From Vanilla planifolia (lineage: Eukaryota > Streptophyta > Magnoliopsida > Asparagales > Orchidaceae), in the NCBI GenBank assembly GCA_023846275.1, contig JAIUJO010000186.1, forward strand, positions 623,221 to 687,220: a stretch of DNA of 64,000 nucleotides, in the 5' to 3' direction. A model generated the notes under the pieces. The model made no database searches. It had not been told where the DNA came from and was given only the letters and a program-made list of their open reading frames with translations. The number at the start of each line of letters is the position of its first letter. Within the stretch, counting starts at the first letter, position 1. The translations under genes and the position numbers were made by a program. Shown here in pieces: positions 29,498-42,360 of the stretch.

Positions 29498-32400
29498 GAA
29501 CAAAAATGAAATATATTGCAGCAATATAATATAATTCAATTGTTATAGAAGCATTAAAAAATGAGATAAATTATTGGGGAAAGCTCAATTCCATGATACT
29601 AAGAGAATGTGTGAACATCCTCGATGAAAAAAAGGATTCATTGGAAATGTTTCATAAATCATGAAAAGTTTGACAAAATAAAATATTTAATTAAATACAA
29701 ATATAGTTTTAATCGAAAGAAGCTTTTAGAGATGAGTCCAAACATGTTTTTTTCCTCTTGATCAATCTCCCTTTGAACTAAAGTGATTTACATAATTAAA
29801 TATGCATAAATAAAAATAAAGTATCATTTTAACATTAAGTTAATTTATAATAAAGTTTAAATGTCATAAATTTTAATGAAATATATCTAAATTAAATCAT
29901 TTTAAAGATCACATGAGAGGGGATTGAGACGTACATAGTATTACAAACAAATTAAAACAAACAATTTAAAAGAAACTGATAAATTTTATTTCAAGGTCAC
30001 AATCTAAGATACTAATGAGATTTAGTGTAATATCGCCAATTATCATAACATGTATGAATCAAAATGCATCTACAATTATAAGACAACTCTAGAAAAAAGT
30101 ATTAACTGATATAAAATTAAGTAATAAATTAGACAGTCTATTAACTTGAGTTTAATGATTGTTATTTTGTCTCAATCAAGCATTCCTTAGAATTATAATG
30201 AATTACCAAAATGAATAAACATAAATAGTAATAAATTATTATTCTAATATTTAGTAAACACATATTAATGTTGAAATGAGATATATTAAAGAAATGTAAT
30301 ATGATGAAATCAAAGTGAAAGTTTTGAAGACATGAGATTAATTATTTGAGAAAGATTCATTACAAGATATTGTGGGGATGGATTGCAATATCCTGGACCA
30401 TTAATTCAGCAATAATTAGAAATGTTTCGTAATGCACGTGAAAATTAGACAAAATCAAATATTAAGAATATAGAAATAAATTTTTAGTTGTAGGTGCTGA
30501 TAAAGAAGAGTCCAAAGGCATTCTTCTCTCATTCAGCATCATTTTGAATTATGTGAAGTATAAATTTAATTAAGCTTAAATAATAATAAATTATTATTTT
30601 AATGATTAAGTTAATTTATATTAAAGTTAAATTGAGATAAATCAGAATGTAATGTAATTTAAGTAATTCATTTTGAAAGCCACATGAGAAGAGTTTGAGA
30701 GTTTCTTATATAAGAGTAAAATTAAAGTAAAAAATTTTAAAAATGAGATAAGTTGTATGACTTAGTTGTATTCCAAGTTGCTGATGAGATTAAGTGTAAT
30801 ATCATCAATCATTAAATCATGTGTGAAACAAAATGCCTAAAAAAGCATATTAAAAGTAATAAAAGTAAGGTATTTACGAATATAACGTCAACTATTTTAT
30901 TCCATAAAGTTTATCGATTTTAAATTGTTGGCATTTATTTTGCCTTGATCTAACCTTATTTTGAATTGCAATGAATTTCAAAAATATGTAAACATAAGTA
31001 ATAATAAAATATTTTTTAATATATGGTAAATATATATTATAGTTTAATTTGTATAAATTAACACAACGAAATGTAAGGAAATGAAAATAATTTAAATGTT
31101 ACTCATGAGAAAACATAGACATACATAGTAATATAACTTTACTAAATAAAAAATTTTGAAAATGAGATAATCTGTATTGAACAATTTATTCCAAAACACT
31201 AAGGAGATTTAGTGTAACATAACTTATTATTAAATTAGGTCTCATCCAAATGACATGGAAAGCATTGCACAACTTTAGAAAATAAAATATTTAAAAATAT
31301 TCAAATTATTATGATATTCGATAGAAAGAAGCCTAAATAATAATGTACTATTATTTTAATAATAAGTTTATATATATTAAAGGTAAAGTGAGATATTATT
31401 TAGCAATATAATTTAACTAAATGAAAGGATTATATAATTCTGACATGGGAAGAGATTTATAGTTATATTTTAGTATAAGTAATTTGAAGTAAAACTTTGA
31501 ATAAATAAGATAAATTGTATAAGAAAAATGAATTGCATGAAGCTCTGAAGATCGAGAGCAAGAACATAAATTTCCAAGTCAAGCATAAATTTGAATAACT
31601 TATAAAGCATGGAAAAAAAAAGAAAATAAATTATTTTAAAAAATATTAAATCTAGTAAATTTAGTTAAGAGGAATCCAATGACATTTTTTTGTCTCAAAT
31701 GTCATTCATTTTGAATACTACAAATTACCAAAGTAAAAAAGCATAAATGAAAATAAATGAAAATTTTTTGTTATGAAAATACATATTGAAGCTCTAACAA
31801 GGTAAAATTTCGAGATGTAATAAACAAAAAAAAGACTTGCAAAGTTTATAAGAGAGAAGAATTGGAGCTTCAAAGTAATGTAAACCAATCAAACTAAAAT
31901 CCTTGAGAAAATAAGAAATAAAAAAATGGACATGAAAGTTGCACGAAGATACTAAGGAGAATGAGGGTAACATTCTTAATTGTTAAATAATGTACAAATA
32001 AAAATATTATGTAAAGAATACTAAAACCATTAAATATAATTTTTTTAAAAAAAATATAAAAATATATATTTAATTTGATATAATTTTGATAGAGGATTCT
32101 AATGACTTTTGTTTAGTCATAATCAAAACTCTTTTAGAATTGTTACAAATTACAATTTTTAATATTCTGAAATTATAACAAATTATTATTATAATATTAA
32201 TATATATTAAATCCAAACTAAGAGAAATTTAAGTAATATAAAATAATAAAATCAAAGCTAGGTAAATCTCACATGAGACATGATTTAAAGTAACATAGTA
32301 ATGTAACCAAATAGAAGTAAAAGTATTTGAAGAAATGAGATAATTATACATGAATATTACATTCAAACATAATAAAGAGTTCCAGTCTAATATTCGAGAT

Positions 32401-35400
32401 TGCCATGTCATGTAAAATCAAAATGCAACATAAAACATACAAAAACCTTACAAAATAAATGATTTAAAGATATAAAAATTAATTTAAATTAAATTGAAGT
32501 TGTTTTACTGAATTGAACAACATTTGGTTTCACTTAATATGACTTTGTTTGAATTTACTATGAGTGATTAAATTACATAAGCATAAATGTTAATAAATTG
32601 TTATTAATATTAAATAAATATATATTAAAGGTAAAATCAGATAAATTAAAGAAATACTATATAACTAAATGAGAGCAATATACATGCGACATGATAAAAG
32701 ATTTAGCTTTTTGTAGTAATGAAACCAAATCAAAGAAAAATATTTTAAGAAATGAGAAAAATTATATAATAATGTTGAAATTCAAGATACTAAAGAGATC
32801 ATGTGTAACACTCTTTTTTGTCATACCATATATAAATAGAATCTTCTATAAAATTTTCCAAATATTGAATAATAAAATATTAAAAATTTAAACCTAAATA
32901 CTTAATTATATGGAGCTCATTAAAGGTAATACGATGATGCTTGTTTTGTGATTATCAAACCTCTTTTAAAATGTCTACAAAAATTGTAAAGAAAATAACA
33001 ATAAATAATAATAATTATTTTTTAAAATATTAGGTAAAAATTTTTAAAGCAAAAAATATGATAAATTGAAAAAATATAATAATACCAAATTGAAGTAAAG
33101 TAGAGGTCACCTTAGAGGAGATTTACAGTACATAGTAGTGTAACAAAATCAAAGAAAAAACTATAAACATATTAGAAACTATTTACTAAAATGTTACTAT
33201 GAAGGATACTAAGGAGATTTAGTGTAATCTTTTTATACATAAAAAAATGAGAATCAAAATATCTTTTTTAGCACTTCAAAATCATATGAAATAAAATGTA
33301 TAGAAATATACAAAATAATATTTATTAAAATAACGTTCTTCGATCTTAGTAAAACCTTGTTTGTTTAATCTTCATGGGATCTTGTTCAGATTCTCTGTCC
33401 GTTACAAGAGTAAATAAGCTTATATATTAACAAAGTAATACTTCAATATCAACACCATAAGAAAGATAAATTAAGGAAACATAATATAACAAAATTCAAA
33501 GGGGTTTGAATGTCACATGAGATGAGAATTAGAGTTTCATTATACTATAATCAAATAAAATAGATAGACTCAAAAAATTGAAAAATGTTGTATAGAAATA
33601 TTTTATTCTATGTCTCTAAAAAGATTTATTGTAACATTCAAAATAATTTGTTATTTACAAATCAAAATGTCCCATAAAGCATGCCAAAAACATCAAAAAA
33701 TAAAATATTTTAAAACATAATAAAGAATATTTTTTGGCAAAACTTGTTAAGAGAAGTCAAACAATGATTGTTTTGCTTCAGTTAGCCATCATTACTAATT
33801 AATTAAATTTTTTTTAAGTTTTACCGATTAAACTATTAAAGCTAAAGTGATATAAATTTATGTAACATAAAGGTTTGATGAGTTATTAATTAATATTTCA
33901 AAATATTATGATAAAATTAAAGAGAAACATTTCAAGAAATGAGATATATTCTCTGTGGAAGTGGGTTTCTATCACACTAACAAGATTGAGTTTATATCGA
34001 TCATCAAATTTGGAGAAATAAAAACTTTCTCATTAAGCATTCTGATACCTCTTCAAAATAAATTATTTAGTAAGACAAGAAGAAATATTTAGTTTGATGA
34101 GGTCATTCAAACAAACCTAGTGATGTTTTTTCATCTCAATAAGACCTCGATGGAATTTCAAGTAAAATAAATTTAAGGGTAAGTGATAAAAAAATTTATT
34201 TTAAAACTTTGTCAATATTTAATGATGTTGACATAAGATTAATTAAAGTAATGTAATATAACCAAACTAAAGTAACATAGAGGCCACATGATTGAATAAT
34301 TAGAGTAGCATAATAATATAACAAAATAATGGTCAAAACTTTCAATAAATTTTATAAATTACTTAGAAAAATTGTGTTAGAAGATAAGAGAGAGATTGAG
34401 CATTGCACTCTTTGTCATTAAACAAGGTACAAAAAACATCTTGTAAAGCTCACCAAAACTTTAAAATATTAAATATTTAGAAATATAGAAATGAATATTT
34501 ATTTTGCAACTGCACATTCGAACAAGTCCATTGATGCTTATTTTGTCTTAAAAAACCTTGTTTAACTTAACTGTAAATTATAGATTTAATTAAAAATATA
34601 AAATGTTAAATTACTATTTCAATATTAACATAATAAATACTAAAGTTGAAATGAGATAAATTAAACAAATGTAATTAACAAAATAAAAGTGAGGCAAAGG
34701 ATACACAAGAATAGATACAAAGTCAATTAATTATATAGCCTAATCAAAGAGAAACATTTTAAGAAATAAGATAAATTGTGTGAGGAAGTTGCATTTAAAA
34801 ACAAAAAAGAGGTTAAGTGTAACATTTTGATCATCAAATCATGTATATATCTAAATGCCTTCTAAATAATTTCAAAGCCATAGAAAATAACATTTAAAAA
34901 TATAAAACAAATATTTAATTGTATATAGCTTAACGAGATAGGTTCATCGAGTTTTGTTTTTTCTTAATCATATTTTCTTTGGAATGAATGCAAATTACCA
35001 AAATAGATAATGGTAAATAATAACAATTTTTTGTTTTCAGTTAGTAAATATATTATATAGCTGAAATGAGATTAATTCAAGCAATATAATATAGCAATAC
35101 TAAAGTGATGTAAATGATGTATGAAAAATTATTTATAGTTGCATATTAGTATAAAAGAATGAAACCAAAAAAATTTATAAAATGAGACAAATTTTTTAAA
35201 AATATTACATTCCTAAATACTAAAGTGATAGAGCTTGTAATCCTTAATCTTCAAATTAGAAATTAATCAAAATGTCTAATAAAAAAAAATCTTATAAATA
35301 TACTAGTTAAAAAAATTATTTGTTTTTCTAGTGTCGGCTATGATGACTCTTACAATGTGCATTTCCACTTAACCTAACCTCATTTGTAATGAATTCAAAT

Positions 35401-38371
35401 TATAATAATACACATTAATTTTCTATTTTAACGATAAGCTGATTTTGGTTAAAGCTAAAATAAGATAAATTGAAATAATATAATATTAAATATCCTAAAT
35501 GATGTAAAGATCATACAAGAATAAATATTGGCTTACATAAAAATACAAAAAAAATCAAAATGAAAAAATTGAAAAAAGGAGGAAAGCTACATAAGAAAGT
35601 TGTAATCCAATATACAAAGAAGATCGAGTGCAACATCCTAAATCTTCAAATCAAGTACGATTCTAAATGTTTGGTAAAGTTTAGCCAAATGGTAAAGTAT
35701 AGGAATCTAAATCTTCAAATGGAATTTATTTTGAATTATTATGAATTAAAAATGTAATTAATCTTAAGTGATTATAAATTATTACGTTAATATTTCTTTA
35801 CTACATATTAAAAGAGAAATGAAATTAACCACGAAAATGTTATGCCACCAAATGTAAGCAATGTAAAGGTCTCATCAGAAGAGATATATTGTTATATAGT
35901 AATAAAACTAATTCTAAGAAAAACATTTGATCAAAAGAGGTATGTTATATAACAAAATTAAATTGTAATGATGTTAAGGAGATTGCACATAACTTACTGC
36001 ATCGTCAAACTAACCATGAATCAAAATGTCTTATAAAGCTTGCTAATACTCTACAAATTAAAATATTTTAACTTAAAAAAAGAATATTTAATTCTATAAA
36101 CACAATCTTATCTATTACTATATGTTATAACACAAACTAAGATCATTAGAAATTACTTCAAATTAAATAAATAAATAAGCACAAATAACTGAAAATTATT
36201 AATTTAATATGTAGTAAAAATAATATAATAAAAATGAGATAAATTAAAGAGATATAATATAACATTGTCAAAGTAATTCAAATATTATATGAGAGAAGAT
36301 TTAAAGTTATATAGTAGTATAACTGATAAAATAAAAAAATTAGAATAAATAAGATAAATTATACTTAAAAAGGTTCATTCAAATATAAAATTCAGATCGA
36401 TTGTAACATCCTGAAAAATGAAATTAGGAAAGAATGCAAATTTCTCATAAAACAAACGTAAATCTTAAAAAAAAAGAGATTTAGATATTTAAAAATGAAA
36501 TTTTATTTTGACTGGGCCCTACATTGTGACTCCAATGATGTTTTGTTTCATCTTGATAGGAAATTATTTGGATTTGCTTCGAACTAATATTGTGAATATG
36601 CATAGATTATGCTTTTAAATAAAGTAAACAAGTATTGATGTTCAAATAAGACAAATTGAAGTAATGTAAAATGAGAAAATCTAAATGATGAAAATGTCAC
36701 AAAATAGAAGACTACAATTAGATAGTAATATAACAAAAAGAAGGAATAGAATTTGGGGAAATGCAAAAAGTTATTTCGTTAAGTTGAATACTAAGAGATG
36801 GAGTAGATTAAGTACAAAATCCTTGTTCTCCAAATAACTTACAAATCTAGTTTTCTCATAAAGCACACAATCAACCTAAAAAATAAAACATTTACATATT
36901 AAAAAAATGACATTTAATTATATTTCATTGAGTTGGGTCGAATGACATTTTTTGTGCCTATACAACCTTCTTTAGAATTACCCTGAATTATAAAAGAAAA
37001 TAAACATAAATAAGAATAGAGTATTTATTTTTATATTATTTGAACATACATTAAAAAATTTTTTTTAGTTGAAATAATTTTTTATTGCCAAATCAAAGTG
37101 ATGTAAATGTCACATTATAGAAGATGTAGAGTTATATAAAAGAAGAACCAAAAGAAAAAAATTAAAAGAAATGATAATGGCTATGTTGAAAAGTTGCAAT
37201 CCTAGATATTAAGGAGATGAAGTGTAGCATCCTCAATCACAAATATGACTGAAATAAAATATTTTTACAATATAAGTAAATTAAATTTGTGAAAATGATA
37301 ATAATTTATTTTTTTATTATTAAATAAAAAAAAATTAAATAGGAATGAGATAAATTAAAACAATATGAAATAACCAAGTCATATAGATGTAAATGTCACA
37401 TGAGAAAAAATTTAGAGTTTCGTAGTAATACAAAAAATTAAAGAAAACTATTTAAAGAAATGTGATAAATTAAACAATAAAGTTGATTTCAAAAAATTAA
37501 GAGGATTGAGCATAACTTCCTTGTTCATTAAATCATGTATGAATTGAATAACTCATAAAATATGCCAAAACTATTAAAAATATAATATGTTGAAATGTAG
37601 AAGTAAATATTCAATTGTATAGATCCTACTATGATGAGTGGAATGACACTTGTTCTGTCATCATTAGACCTCATTTAAAATTATTATGAGTTATGACACA
37701 AAAGATGCATAAAAAACAATAAATTACTACAACAAGATTAATTAAATACTTTTTAAGGCAAAAATGACCTTAATTGAAGCATTATAACATAAAAACATTA
37801 AAGCTAAAATTTCGAATTAATAAGATAAACTATAAAGGAAAGTTATAGTCCAGATTCTAAAGAGGTTTTTTGTAACATCCTTGATCATTAAATGAAGTAA
37901 TAATCAAAATCCCTCAAGAATAATACTAAAATCCTACTAAATAAAATATTTGAGATATAAAAAAATAATATTTATTAAAATTGAGCTCATCAATATGTGT
38001 ATAATGATGTTTGTTTCTTTAAGACGAAACCTCACCTGGATTTTCTACAAATTATTGAAGTAAATTTGTTTAGATAATAATAAACTATTTTTTTAATATT
38101 ATGTTGCATATATTAAAAATAGAAGAAGATAAATTATAGTAATATTATTTACAAAATCAAAGGGATCTAAAGGTCACATGATGGGAGAATTAGACTTCCA
38201 TTGTAACATAACCCAATCAACTCAAAAATATAATGTTAGAAAAATTATATAAAAGGTTACATTCCATGTTTCTAAGAAGATTGAGTGCAATATCCATAGT
38301 CATGAGCTCATGTACAAATTGAAATGTCTCATAAAGCACGCAAGAATACTAGGAAACAAAACAATTTCAAA

Positions 38372-38386
38372 AATATATATATATAT
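38372..38386. repeat. Short AT microsatellite
   Basis: A run of about 15 alternating A/T bases between ACAATTTCAAAA and TTTTGAAAACATTAG. It is in the A/T-rich tail of the unit just before the dyad block, a second place in the unit where TA runs arise. Confidence 0.7.
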
Positions 38387-40195
38387 TTTGAAAACATTAG
38401 TTGAGATGAGTTCTGTGAAATTTTTTTTCCCTCAATCAAAACTTTTTTAGAATTAGTGTCAACAATCCAAGTAAATAAGCATAAACAATTATAAATTACT
38501 ATTTAAATTTAAGTAAGAAAATTTTGAAGCTGAAATTATATAACTCAAAGTAAAGATTACATGCGTAATGAATTAAGGTTTCATAGTAACTTGATCTAAT
38601 CAAAAAGAAAAAGTTGAAAAAAATAAGATAAATTATGCTGGAAAGAAACCTTCCAAGATATAGAAGAGATTTAGTATTATATTCTCGATCATTATATATT
38701 GTAAAAGAAGATAATGTCCGATCAAGAGTTCCAAAATGCTTTGAAAATAAAAGATCTAATAACATAAAAAATGATCATTTAATTGAGTGAAGGTCATTCA
38801 AATGAGTATAATGATGTTTTTCAGTCTCCATTAGGCCTTGTTAGAAGTACTAGTAAGTACAAATTTTAATAAGGAATATAATAATAAAGTATTATTTTGA
38901 ACTATTATAAATATTTAATGAATCTAAAGTAAAAGTAATCAAAGTAAAGTAATATAAGTAAATAAAAATAATAGAGTGCTCATATGATAAGGGAATCAAA
39001 GTGTCATGGTAATATAACCAAATAAATATAACACTTTTGAATAAATGGTATAAATTGTCTTGAAGAAAGGTGTTACAAAATATTAAAGAGATCCAGCATA
39101 ACTTCCTCTATTTAAATATTTAGAAAAATAGAAATGAATTTTAAAGTAGAAAGATATCATAGAGACGAGTCCTTCAATGTTTATTTCATCTAGACAAGAC
39201 CTCATTTGAAATTAATATGAATTACAAAAATAATTAAACTTTAATGGCAATAAATTATAATTTCAATATTATGTCAACATAAATTAAAGATAAAATAATG
39301 TAAATTAAACTAATATGACTAATTAAATTAAATTGATGTAAAGGACATAATAAAAAAATAGAGAAAAAAAGTAGTACAACCCAATCAAAGAAAAGAAGTT
39401 TAAAAAAGTGGGATAACTTTTATTGGAAAGTTGCATTCAAGATGCTAAGAAGTTCGAGTTGAATATCTTCTGTCATCTAACTACATACATATCAAAATGT
39501 CTCCTAAATCATTTTAAAACACAAAAATTTTTTTTTAAAAAATTTAAAAATTAATAATTATTTAAATTGAGCCCATTAAAAAACTTTTAATGAAATTTAT
39601 TTTGTCCCATCAAACATCTTTTGGAACAACTATAAATTAAAAAAAAATAGATATTGTTAATTAAAAAAAATATTCTTTTATTTTTTCAAAGATATGTTTT
39701 ATAGCTCAAATAACATAAATTTAATTTTTATACTATAACTAAATCTAAGTGGCACAAATTCTACAAGAGAGGTGACTTAAAGTTACATAGTAATATATAA
39801 AAATCAAACCAAAACATTTGAAAAAATAAGGTAAATAATATTGAAAGGTTGTATTCCAACACACTAATAAGATTAAGTGTAACAATCCTAATCATTAAAT
39901 AAAGGGTAAATAAAAATTAAGACTTTTGTTTAAATCTTATGCTTGTTATATGTAGCTAATTTTATGGAATTATTATTTTTCATAAAAAAGAACATTTTAA
40001 TTATGAAATAAATTTTCTATTTATTATATTAGTCATCGTAATAAATGTTAATTATAATATGAAACAAACAATAATATATTAAATAACACTGAAATAATTT
40101 AATTATGATAATAACAATTATTATTTTTATTATGTGTAATTAACTGTTCTAATAATTAGTAATACAAAATATTTTTGAACTCATATAACAATAAA

Positions 40196-40231
40196 AAACT
40201 ATTAATCATTTGAAATATTAATTAATAGTTT
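40196..40231. repeat. 11-bp perfect inverted repeat in the interruption
   Basis: AAACTATTAAT (40,196-40,206) is the exact reverse complement of ATTAATAGTTT (40,221-40,231), with 14 bases between. In DNA this rich in A/T a few such hairpins are expected by chance in 64 kb, so I attach no function. Confidence 0.8.
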
Positions 40232-40314
40232 CATTTAACAAAATAATTGAAAATGTCTTCTTAATAAAATAAAAATTGTAAATAATATGTTGTTCTTATT
40301 CTTATTTTTATAAT

Positions 40315-40480
40315 ACCACGACTTGAAGTTTTTTTATTTTTTTTTGCCTTCAACAAATTCTTTTCTTTTTTTTCTTGCATTCATTAAATTCATTAACAAA
40401 TTCTTGTTCTTTTTCATGCTTTTTATAGTATTTATGATTGATCCATATTCTTTGTTTATTTCTATTAAACAAAATATTTT
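40315..40480 (+). other. Pyrimidine-rich stretch 1
   Basis: The plus strand is strongly T-rich with C (for example CTTTTCTTTTTTTTCTTGC and TTCTTGTTCTTTTTCATGC). Overlapping open frames exist on both strands because the stretch is low in complexity. It is the first of three such asymmetric stretches in the non-satellite interruption. Confidence 0.7.
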
Positions 40481-41424
40481 TTTCAAGAATAATATTAAGT
40501 TTTTTTGAATATTCATTCTTATGTTTTGCTTGCAATAGGTAAAATTTATTAGTTCATAAGATTAATTTACAGAATTATTCTTCAATTGCTTTATTACTTT
40601 TGAAAAAAAATTCATGTTAATAATTATTATTTATCCTTCTAATCTTATCAATTACTACTACAAATAAAAACTTGATAATATAAAAGGAATTACGTAATAT
40701 GTTAAAAAACCTTTGGACAAGAAACTAATAAAGTATTTGTAGTTATTAATAGGTTGTAATATTTAGCTAATAAGTTATTTCAACATTATCATACTAATAG
40801 TTCAGAACATTAATATAATGAATAGTTAAAAACAAGTTACTTTAAATATTACTAAATCAATTATCATTGAATTGTATCACATAATTAATTCAATAAATAA
40901 TCAAAGCAACAAGAATACTAATATGGAAATTTATTTTATGATTATAATTAGAAATGTTTTCTTTATAACTAATTATTATAATTATAAAAATGAATTATCA
41001 TAATTATCATCAATAATTACTATAAGAAATGTTCTTAATAATTTTCATTAAAAATTTTAGTACAAAGAAATTATTATTCTTACAATTAAACTATTGCTAA
41101 CAATTATTTATTGTTCATCATTTTTGTTATCAAAATTAAGAATTAGTTATATGAATAACTAACAAACACTTAACATCAAAATGCAAAAACTAAGTTTATC
41201 TATTTGTTATTACAATAAATACAATAATATTAATAAATAATGGAAAATAAATTAGTGAATTTATTATAAATTAACTACAATATTTAATTTTATTTATTTT
41301 AATTATAATGCCATAAAATTCTTCAAAGGCTTTTTAGAAGAAAATAACAAATTTTATAATAGTAATAATAATTTTTGGTCAAAATTAAAACAATATGTTC
41401 AATAAATAATATTACATCATAATT

Positions 41425-41595
41425 GTCTTGCTCTTCATCCCTCATCTCACTCTTCTGTGTAGCTCTCATTGTTAATGACTTAAATTTTTTTATCTTTTCC
41501 TACTCTATTGTACTATTTGTTATGTCAAGTCTTTTTATAACTTTTTATGTCTCGACCTAGTTTTTGTCCTCCCCCTTGTTAAACTAATTCATTAC
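41425..41595 (+). other. Pyrimidine-rich stretch 2, highest local C content
   Basis: The plus strand holds CTTCATCCCTCATCTCACTC, CTCTATTGTACTATTTG and TTTTTGTCCTCCCCCTTG, the most C-rich run in the interruption. No open frame of note spans it. It may be a remnant of older, less A/T-rich DNA. Confidence 0.65.
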
Positions 41596-42109
41596 CATTA
41601 CAAATTATTTCAAATATTATTTAATCAATATCATTGAATTTATTCGTATTTTTATTATGAAGAAAAAAATATGAATCTACAAGATAAATTAAAAATTATG
41701 TCAAAAAATAAATTTTGAAATCGACTAAATTTTCAAATTAAGTAAAATTTTTTTTATTATGTAAATATATAAAAAATATTGCAAGATAATTAATGCAATT
41801 TAGTTATTATAAAAATTTATTAATGGTAAATTTGTTATAATATTCGTATGGACTTTTTAATTTATTTTTATTATTGTTATAATAATAGTAATAATAAATA
41901 TTATTTCAAATTATAAATTATGATAAGAAAGATAAAAAATTAATAATTTTCAAAAAAAATTTTAAAATTCATATAACTATAAAATAAATTTTCATACAAG
42001 AAAAAAATTAAAAAAATATGAAAACAGTAATAATTGTTATTATTATCTTTCATAATAATTATGAATAAAATTGAAAATTAGTAAAAAGTATTTAAATATT
42101 ATAACATTT

Positions 42110-42360
42110 TTCTTTATTTTTTTTGAAATATAAGTCATATTATTCAATCTTTTCTTCTGACATTTCTTTTTACACTACTCTTTTTAATCTTTTTGATTTA
42201 TTTTATAAATGGGTTGTCTTATTCTCTTCATTTTTATTCTTGTACTTGTTTTTCTTTCTTAACTCTTATTTTCCTAAATATTCTTTTCTTCTTGTAATTC
42301 TTTTTAATGACTTCTTTTCAATTTTAATGCCCCCACAAGAATATTTTTAGACCTCAATTT
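42110..42360 (+). other. Pyrimidine-rich stretch 3
   Basis: A T/C-rich plus-strand stretch includes TTCTTCTGACATTTCTTTT and CTTTCTTAACTCTTATTTTC and ends at ATGCCCCCACAAGAATA. A 75-codon open frame lies over it (42,123-42,350). Its peptide is mostly Phe, Leu, Ser and Tyr, as expected from translating pyrimidine-rich DNA, so I do not call it a gene. Confidence 0.65.

Larger units (their letters stand above)
1..39920 (+). repeat. Satellite block 1, ~420-bp unit, forward
   Basis: A head-to-tail array of roughly 97 diverged units. It is recognised by the ordered return, about every 400-430 bp, of the same short blocks: the dyad block (GCTCATCGAGATGAGTCC-like), a TA-rich linker, GAGATAAATTGAAGC-like, GGTCACATGAGAGGAG-like, GCATTCCAAGATACTAAGG-like, GAATCAAAATGTCTC-like and AAAGCATGCCAAAAC-like. 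The dyad block recurs near 81, 1,571, 1,931, 4,101, 4,521, 4,941, 5,361, 5,761, 6,190, 6,601, 6,911, 8,071, 11,341, 12,861, 15,101, 18,032, 18,811, 20,564, 22,861, 27,411, 29,721, 32,911, 34,921, 37,981, 38,391 and 39,161, with the other units between. The first unit is cut by the window edge at about consensus position 355, and the last ends at about 345, just after its GCATTCC and TAACAATCC-like blocks. Units differ by many substitutions and short indels, so the array looks old and no longer homogenised. There are no transcription signals or coding potential. The plus label only fixes the orientation used for the unit. Confidence 0.93.

Noticed and set aside
38499-38765. 88-codon minus-strand open frame
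   Set aside because: It is contained in one satellite unit, the hydrophobic composition follows from base content, and it has no start context or conserved frame.
40323-40535. Overlapping open frames on both strands in the island
   Set aside because: They are low-complexity Phe-rich and Lys-rich translations of a pyrimidine-rich stretch. Frames open on both strands at once are a composition effect.
42123-42350. 75-codon plus-strand frame that looks like a small membrane protein
   Set aside because: Its Phe/Leu/Ser richness is the direct result of T/C-rich DNA, and there is no gene context.
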